The notes under the pieces were generated by a model. That model was not told the DNA's origin. It worked only from the letters and a program-made list of their open reading frames with translations, and did not search any database. Made by a program: the position numbers and the translations under genes. Source: Candidatus Falkowbacteria bacterium CG02_land_8_20_14_3_00_36_14 (lineage in GTDB: Bacteria > Patescibacteriota > Patescibacteriia > Patescibacteriales > UM-FILTER-36-11). Taken from it: a stretch of 16,551 bases of DNA. The stretch spans positions 1 to 16,551 of the forward strand of contig PETS01000009.1 in NCBI GenBank assembly GCA_002781265.1, read 5' to 3'. Positions 13,468 through 16,551 of the stretch are shown piece by piece; position 1 is the stretch's first letter; the number at the start of each line of letters is the position of its first letter.

Positions 13468-14466
13468 TTATTTTTTATAAATAAAATCAATTTCTCTTTT
13501 TGTTAATAACCCGTTCTGGGCCCCTTGCTTGCTTATAACCGAAGCGGCATTTCTTGACGCTAATAGCATTGCCTTTTTTATATTACCTTTGAATATATTC
13601 AAACCGACAATAAAAGATGACCCGAACGCATCGCCAATGCCGGTGGTATCAATTTTCATTTTCTCTTTTATCACTTTTTGATAATATAATTTCTTTCCAT
13701 CAAATGCCTTAGCGCCGTATTTTCCATTGGTAATAAGCACTATTTCCGGACCCCATTTTTTTATTATTTTTAATAAATTATCAATATCATTTAAATATTT
13801 TACGGGCTTATTTTTATATGCTTTATTTGATGCCACCAATTCCAATGCTTCATCCTTATTTATTATCAGCACTCCGGTTTTTTTAATATATCCGCTGATT
13901 ATTCCCATTCCGCTTTTTAGCTGTATATGGCCGGGATTCCAAGCGATTTTTGCTTTTTTTAAGCTAAAAACGCTATCCAGCGCCTTGCTCCATTCGCCGC
14001 TAAGCGAAGTCATGTATATCCATTTAGTATTTTTTAATTTGGACAACTGGAATTTGCTTATCTGCAGTTTAGCATTAGCCGCCCGATTAGAAAAAACTAT
14101 ATGCTCATTATCCTGGCCGACAAGCAAAAAGGAAAATCCGGTTTCTGCCATTTTTGTTAATTGCACCAAACTGATATTTACATTATGCTTCTTTAAATTT
14201 TTTAATATGCGCTCTCCCCTATCGTCATGCCCAAGCGATATTACACAGGCCACTTTTAATCCTAGGCGCGCGACACAAACAGCGGCATTGGCCGCCCCGC
14301 CGCCGAAAGTGGAATAAGAGCTGTTTATTTTTATTTTCGCGCCATACTCAAAAGCCATCAACTTCTGTCGGAGCACATCTTCCTTATTATCTATTAAAAT
14401 GCCTTCATTGGTGTAAAAAGTAATATCTTCGGTAGCGCCGCCGATAGTGATAATATCAAATTTCAT
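13468..14466 (-). CDS. PfkB/ribokinase-family carbohydrate or nucleoside kinase
   Basis: Transfers phosphate from ATP to a sugar or nucleoside hydroxyl. The 332-aa protein has the N-terminal ITIGGATEDI strand, the substrate-site FGGGAANAAVCVARLG (54-69), a lid region 24-50, TNGKYGA (246-252), and the C-terminal PfkB signature DTTGIGDAFGSSF (273-285), whose D279 is the catalytic base and whose GIGD forms the anion hole. The substrate cannot be read from the sequence: ribokinase, adenosine or fructose kinase types are all possible. It is first in the operon with acs and pduL. An extended -10 promoter at 14532-14540 lies about 60 nt before its ATG, directly behind the terminator of the preceding gene. 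No SD. Since Acs yields AMP, an adenosine-type role would be interesting, but that is speculation. Confidence 0.9.
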   Translation of the reverse strand: MKFDIITIGGATEDITFYTNEGILIDNKEDVLRQKLMAFEYGAKIKINSSYSTFGGGAANAAVCVARLGLKVACVISLGHDDRGERILKNLKKHNVNISLVQLTKMAETGFSFLLVGQDNEHIVFSNRAANAKLQISKFQLSKLKNTKWIYMTSLSGEWSKALDSVFSLKKAKIAWNPGHIQLKSGMGIISGYIKKTGVLIINKDEALELVASNKAYKNKPVKYLNDIDNLLKIIKKWGPEIVLITNGKYGAKAFDGKKLYYQKVIKEKMKIDTTGIGDAFGSSFIVGLNIFKGNIKKAMLLASRNAASVISKQGAQNGLLTKREIDFIYKK

Positions 14467-14531
14467 ATAACTTATATTTTACGAATTAAATTATAAATTT
14501 ACGAAAAAAAATTCGTCATTCTCATGTTTTT

Positions 14532-14540
14532 ATTATATCA
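14532..14540 (-). promoter_or_regulatory. Extended -10 promoter of the pfkB-acs-pduL operon
   Basis: On the minus strand TGATATAAT contains a perfect TATAAT with the TGn extension. The matching -35 position falls in the T run of the terminator 14554-14579 and is poor, as is common for extended -10 promoters. The leader down to ATG 14466 has two TTCGTAA motifs and a small ACGAA/TTCGT hairpin. Confidence 0.55.
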
Positions 14541-14553
14541 TAAATTCAGACAA

Positions 14554-14579
14554 ATAAAAAAGGGATGAAATTCATCCCT
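14554..14579 (-). terminator. Terminator behind the deoxyribosyltransferase-like gene
   Basis: AGGGATGAA (14561-14569) and TTCATCCCT (14571-14579) are exact inverses; on the minus strand the hairpin is followed by six T (A run 14556-14561). It lies about 64 nt after the stop at 14643. Confidence 0.85.
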
Positions 14580-14642
14580 GTCTAATTTGTTTAATCGAAG
14601 AACTGTGGCAAAAATTGCAACATCTTCTATATCTGTTCCTTA

Positions 14643-15140
14643 TTAATAAGATCCCATCTTTTCCATGAGATTACAATCTTTTTTCCAATCTTTTAAAATA
14701 TTTATTAACTGTTTTAAAGCATTTTTCTCATTTTTATACACAATAGTATAAAGTACACCAGGATTTCCCCTTAAAAGGCGAGAAATTTTTTTCTTCTCCA
14801 GTTTTTTCTCTTGGAGCAATAATATTATCGGTATTTTGCTCCTGTTTGCCATTTCAACTTCAATACCGCCACCCCAGCTCGGTGCCAACGCCGCTACAAG
14901 CAAAATACTTGTGCGTTTGCAAACTTGGCGGCGTTCCGCCCTGTCAACATCCCACGGGGTATAATCAGAATTTTTTATCGGATCATAATGCTCGTGGGGA
15001 ACGAATGCTCTGACACCTAAAATTTTCTTACAAATACCCGCTATTGATGAATAAAATAATTTTGCTTTCTCCTGCTCCCTTTTGGGTAATTCCGTCAAAG
15101 GTCCGCAAACATATCCGCTCTTTTCATTATCAATTTTCAT
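14643..15140 (-). CDS. Nucleoside 2-deoxyribosyltransferase-like protein
   Basis: Family members cleave or exchange the N-glycosidic bond of deoxynucleosides. The 165-aa protein has the Rossmann-like signature: YVCGPLTELP (10-19) replaces the usual YLAGP strand, then VPHEHYDP (47-54), TPWDVDRAERRQV (61-73) and the loop PSWGGGIEVEMANRSKIPI (87-105), where E94 aligns with the catalytic Glu of the family. The C-terminal part, residues 110-165, is Lys-rich and not conserved to my eye. This is the one minus strand gene of normal size with a strong SD (15148-15154), and it has its own terminator, so it is expressed differently from its neighbours. Biological substrate unknown: nucleotide salvage or nucleotide-signal sensing are both possible. 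Confidence 0.75.
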   Translation of the reverse strand: MKIDNEKSGYVCGPLTELPKREQEKAKLFYSSIAGICKKILGVRAFVPHEHYDPIKNSDYTPWDVDRAERRQVCKRTSILLVAALAPSWGGGIEVEMANRSKIPIILLLQEKKLEKKKISRLLRGNPGVLYTIVYKNEKNALKQLINILKDWKKDCNLMEKMGSY

Positions 15141-15147
15141 TTCTAAT

Positions 15148-15154
15148 ACCTCCT
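15148..15154 (-). promoter_or_regulatory. SD of the deoxyribosyltransferase-like gene
   Basis: AGGAGGT on the minus strand is followed by 7 nt and ATG 15140, an ideal arrangement that confirms this start. Confidence 0.8.
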
Positions 15155-15205
15155 GATATGGTTTAAAATGACCAAATTATTTCAAATTCCAACGCCGAAA
15201 TTCCA

Positions 15206-16120
15206 TTACCGCAAATCCTGTATTTTTTTGTTAAGTTCGTCTCTTTGTTCCTTGGTTATTAAATAAATATTATCGCTATCCGCTTTTTTCGCATAATACA
15301 ATTCTTCTCCGTTATCATTGCCAATCATAAGAGTATTATCAATGCCTTCGCCGGATGCTTCCACTATTATTAAATTTTTTTCCAGTCCGGTGTTGGCAAA
15401 ATCCTGTGCTGGAATATCCTCGGCGCTTAAACTTGATATCAGGGAAACAATTTTATCTATTTTAACTTCATCCACGCTGAATTTATAAGGCAAGTTTCCT
15501 TCCCATTCACCGTTTATTTTTTCAATGTTAAATTCTCTTCCCGGATATTGGAATCTTAATTTATTAATTTTATCTTTGGTTGATGAAAAAATAGTCTTAT
15601 CTCTCCATTCCGGCTGGCTAAAAGTTGAAAGCAAGTTAAGATTCAGGGAATAAGTCTCATCAATATCGGGGCGAGAAATATATACGCTTTGATAATCACT
15701 GCCGATACTGCCGATTATAAAATCTTTAATCAAATTTCCGCCGGCAAATAATTTTATATTAAGGCCGCTCGCTTCATCAGTCAAAAATTCCTGTTTTTTT
15801 TCTTTTACAGCGCTGATTAATTCCAATTTTGATTCTTTCAAATCATTCAAGGATTTATTCAGGTTAGCGGCCATTGAATCGCTTGCATAAAAATCTTTGG
15901 TGCCACTGATTTTCCATTTATCTCCTTCTTTTTCCAATATAGTATCGTTGACGTTTTGCTTAATCTCTATTTTGCTTATAATATTTGCCTCAACCCCGGC
16001 CAAAAAATTTTTTGGAGAACTGCTTTTAATTTTCCAATCTTGAAAAGGCCCTTGATATAAATAGGCCAAAGCTATCAATACTATTAAGATTGTCCCTAAA
16101 ATCAAATTTTTTTTGGTCAT
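15206..16120 (-). CDS. DUF4340 domain protein
   Basis: The 304-aa protein has one N-terminal helix (about 5-22, after MTKKN) that anchors it in the membrane, leaving the rest outside the cytoplasm. The DUF4340 pattern is visible: a GDKWKISGTKDFYASDSMAANL segment spanning about 67-88, the VYISRPDIDETYSL strand at about 146-159, QPEWRDKTIF near 170 and a second GEWEGNLPYKFSVDEVKI segment around 205-222. Such proteins are usually encoded next to the GldG-like subunit of an ABC transporter, as here, where the gene lies 118 nt downstream of one. Function in detail is unknown; an accessory extracytoplasmic subunit is the usual reading. No SD. Confidence 0.85.
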   Translation of the reverse strand: MTKKNLILGTILIVLIALAYLYQGPFQDWKIKSSSPKNFLAGVEANIISKIEIKQNVNDTILEKEGDKWKISGTKDFYASDSMAANLNKSLNDLKESKLELISAVKEKKQEFLTDEASGLNIKLFAGGNLIKDFIIGSIGSDYQSVYISRPDIDETYSLNLNLLSTFSQPEWRDKTIFSSTKDKINKLRFQYPGREFNIEKINGEWEGNLPYKFSVDEVKIDKIVSLISSLSAEDIPAQDFANTGLEKNLIIVEASGEGIDNTLMIGNDNGEELYYAKKADSDNIYLITKEQRDELNKKIQDLR

Positions 16121-16186
16121 ATATTATAAAAATAAACTCTAAACAATAAATCAATATATTAAATCCGAATTAAAAATATTATTTCT

Positions 16187-16240
16187 ATACGCATGTTCGT
16201 ATAATTCTCTTATAACTCGTAGCTTCGCATTATATGTATT
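16187..16240. repeat. TTYGYAT-unit repeat at the 3' end of the GldG-like gene
   Basis: Units TACGCAT, TTCGTAT, CTCGTAG and TTCGCAT are spaced through about 50 bp that end at the stop codon of the GldG-like gene. TATACG 16186-16191 and CGTATA 16198-16203 form a 6-bp stem. The stretch lines up with 3846-3898. Confidence 0.45.
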
Positions 16241-16551
16241 AAATATCATCCGTAAACCGGCTTTTTCTTCTAATAAAATATCTAAACATTCCTAATATTA
16301 TTACAATAAATGTTAATCCGAAAATATTAAAATACCTGATAAAGTTCCTGGCTCCGTCTGATAATTCTTTAATCGGCCGGGCAGATATTGATTTAGCCCT
16401 TATTTTAATCAAATCATTGTCCAAACTTAAAGTGTCAGCTAAATTCTGGAAAAAAATCAAGCCATCTCCGTTTCCTCTTAAAAATCCGTCCTGCATAAAG
16501 TCACTGTCTCCAACAACAATTAATTTACCGGATTCGGTTGCCCCATTTCCG
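16239..16551 (-). CDS. GldG-like ABC-transporter auxiliary protein, C-terminal part
   Basis: The frame is open from the right edge for 103 codons to TAA 16239, so the N-terminal part lies outside the window; the internal Met at 16496 is not the start. The visible part has the GKLIVVGDSDFMQDGF strand-turn typical of the end of the GldG-type extracytoplasmic domain, a region with FFQNLADTLSLDNDLIKIR, and one C-terminal helix (about NIFGLTFIVIILGMFRYF) followed by a basic RRKSR stop. This matches gliding-motility-type (GldG) ABC subunits, which sit with a permease and an ATPase. The DUF4340 neighbour supports this. Substrate unknown. Confidence 0.75.
   Translation of the reverse strand, partial: GNGATESGKLIVVGDSDFMQDGFLRGNGDGLIFFQNLADTLSLDNDLIKIRAKSISARPIKELSDGARNFIRYFNIFGLTFIVIILGMFRYFIRRKSRFTDDI

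Noticed and set aside
13727..14317. 196-codon + strand frame opposite the PfkB kinase
   Set aside because: Shadow of a well-conserved gene; no start signals.
1..16551. Alternative genetic code with TGA as an amino acid (Gracilibacteria/Absconditabacteria type)
   Set aside because: All conserved genes are full length without any in-frame TGA and have ordinary Gly and Trp codons, so the standard code fits.

Overview
The window looks like chromosome of an uncultivated Patescibacteria (Candidate Phyla Radiation, probably Parcubacteria-like) bacterium. This is inferred from the AT-rich sequence, compact genes mostly without a Shine-Dalgarno (SD) sequence, a free-standing LAGLIDADG endonuclease, a PduL-type phosphotransacetylase beside acetate kinase, and many GTCAT...ATGAC-bounded palindromic repeats in the spacers. 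No rRNA or tRNA gene is visible to confirm the lineage.

Layout. The left edge (1-99, +) is the tail of an unidentified gene. It is followed by a small self-contained + strand unit: promoter 85-113, SD-led mini-ORF, a 49-codon basic ORF, a 100-aa Cys/His-rich protein (327-629) and a strong terminator (655-693). Everything else is on the minus strand. Read right to left in transcription order it contains: the C-terminal end of a GldG-like ABC-auxiliary protein (16239-16551); a DUF4340 protein (15206-16120); a nucleoside-deoxyribosyltransferase-like protein with its own SD and terminator (14643-15140); then, from an extended -10 promoter, a PfkB sugar/nucleoside kinase, AMP-forming acetyl-CoA synthetase, PduL phosphotransacetylase and a membrane protein (14466 to 10153); an acetate-kinase-family protein and MurJ (9834 to 7138); a 63-aa monocistronic gene with promoter, SD and terminator (6713-7087); a LAGLIDADG homing endonuclease overlapping the start of lepA (5733-6569); lepA (3893-5743); a 33-aa one-helix membrane protein coupled to recJ (3495-3596, 1730-3490); and an RNase HI gene (940-1350).

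How genes fit together. PduL and the acetate kinase would turn acetyl-CoA into acetate plus ATP, while Acs runs acetate to acetyl-CoA at the cost of ATP to AMP, so both arms of the acetate node sit together with a small-molecule kinase. MurJ serves peptidoglycan synthesis, LepA translation, RecJ and RNase HI DNA repair and R-loop removal. GldG-like plus DUF4340 are the accessory subunits of an ABC transporter whose ATPase and permease should lie just beyond the right edge.

Most notable points: a tandem 28-bp palindrome inserted in frame at the G-domain/domain-II junction of lepA; two long near-identical non-coding elements about 8.4 kb apart (1473-1647 and 9910-10080) with two looser relatives; unlisted small ORFs (33 aa before recJ; 49 aa at 172-321, in frame with an upstream SD-led ATG but separated by a TGA); a homing endonuclease fused by overlap to lepA; and a mixed butyrate/acetate-kinase motif in the acetate kinase.
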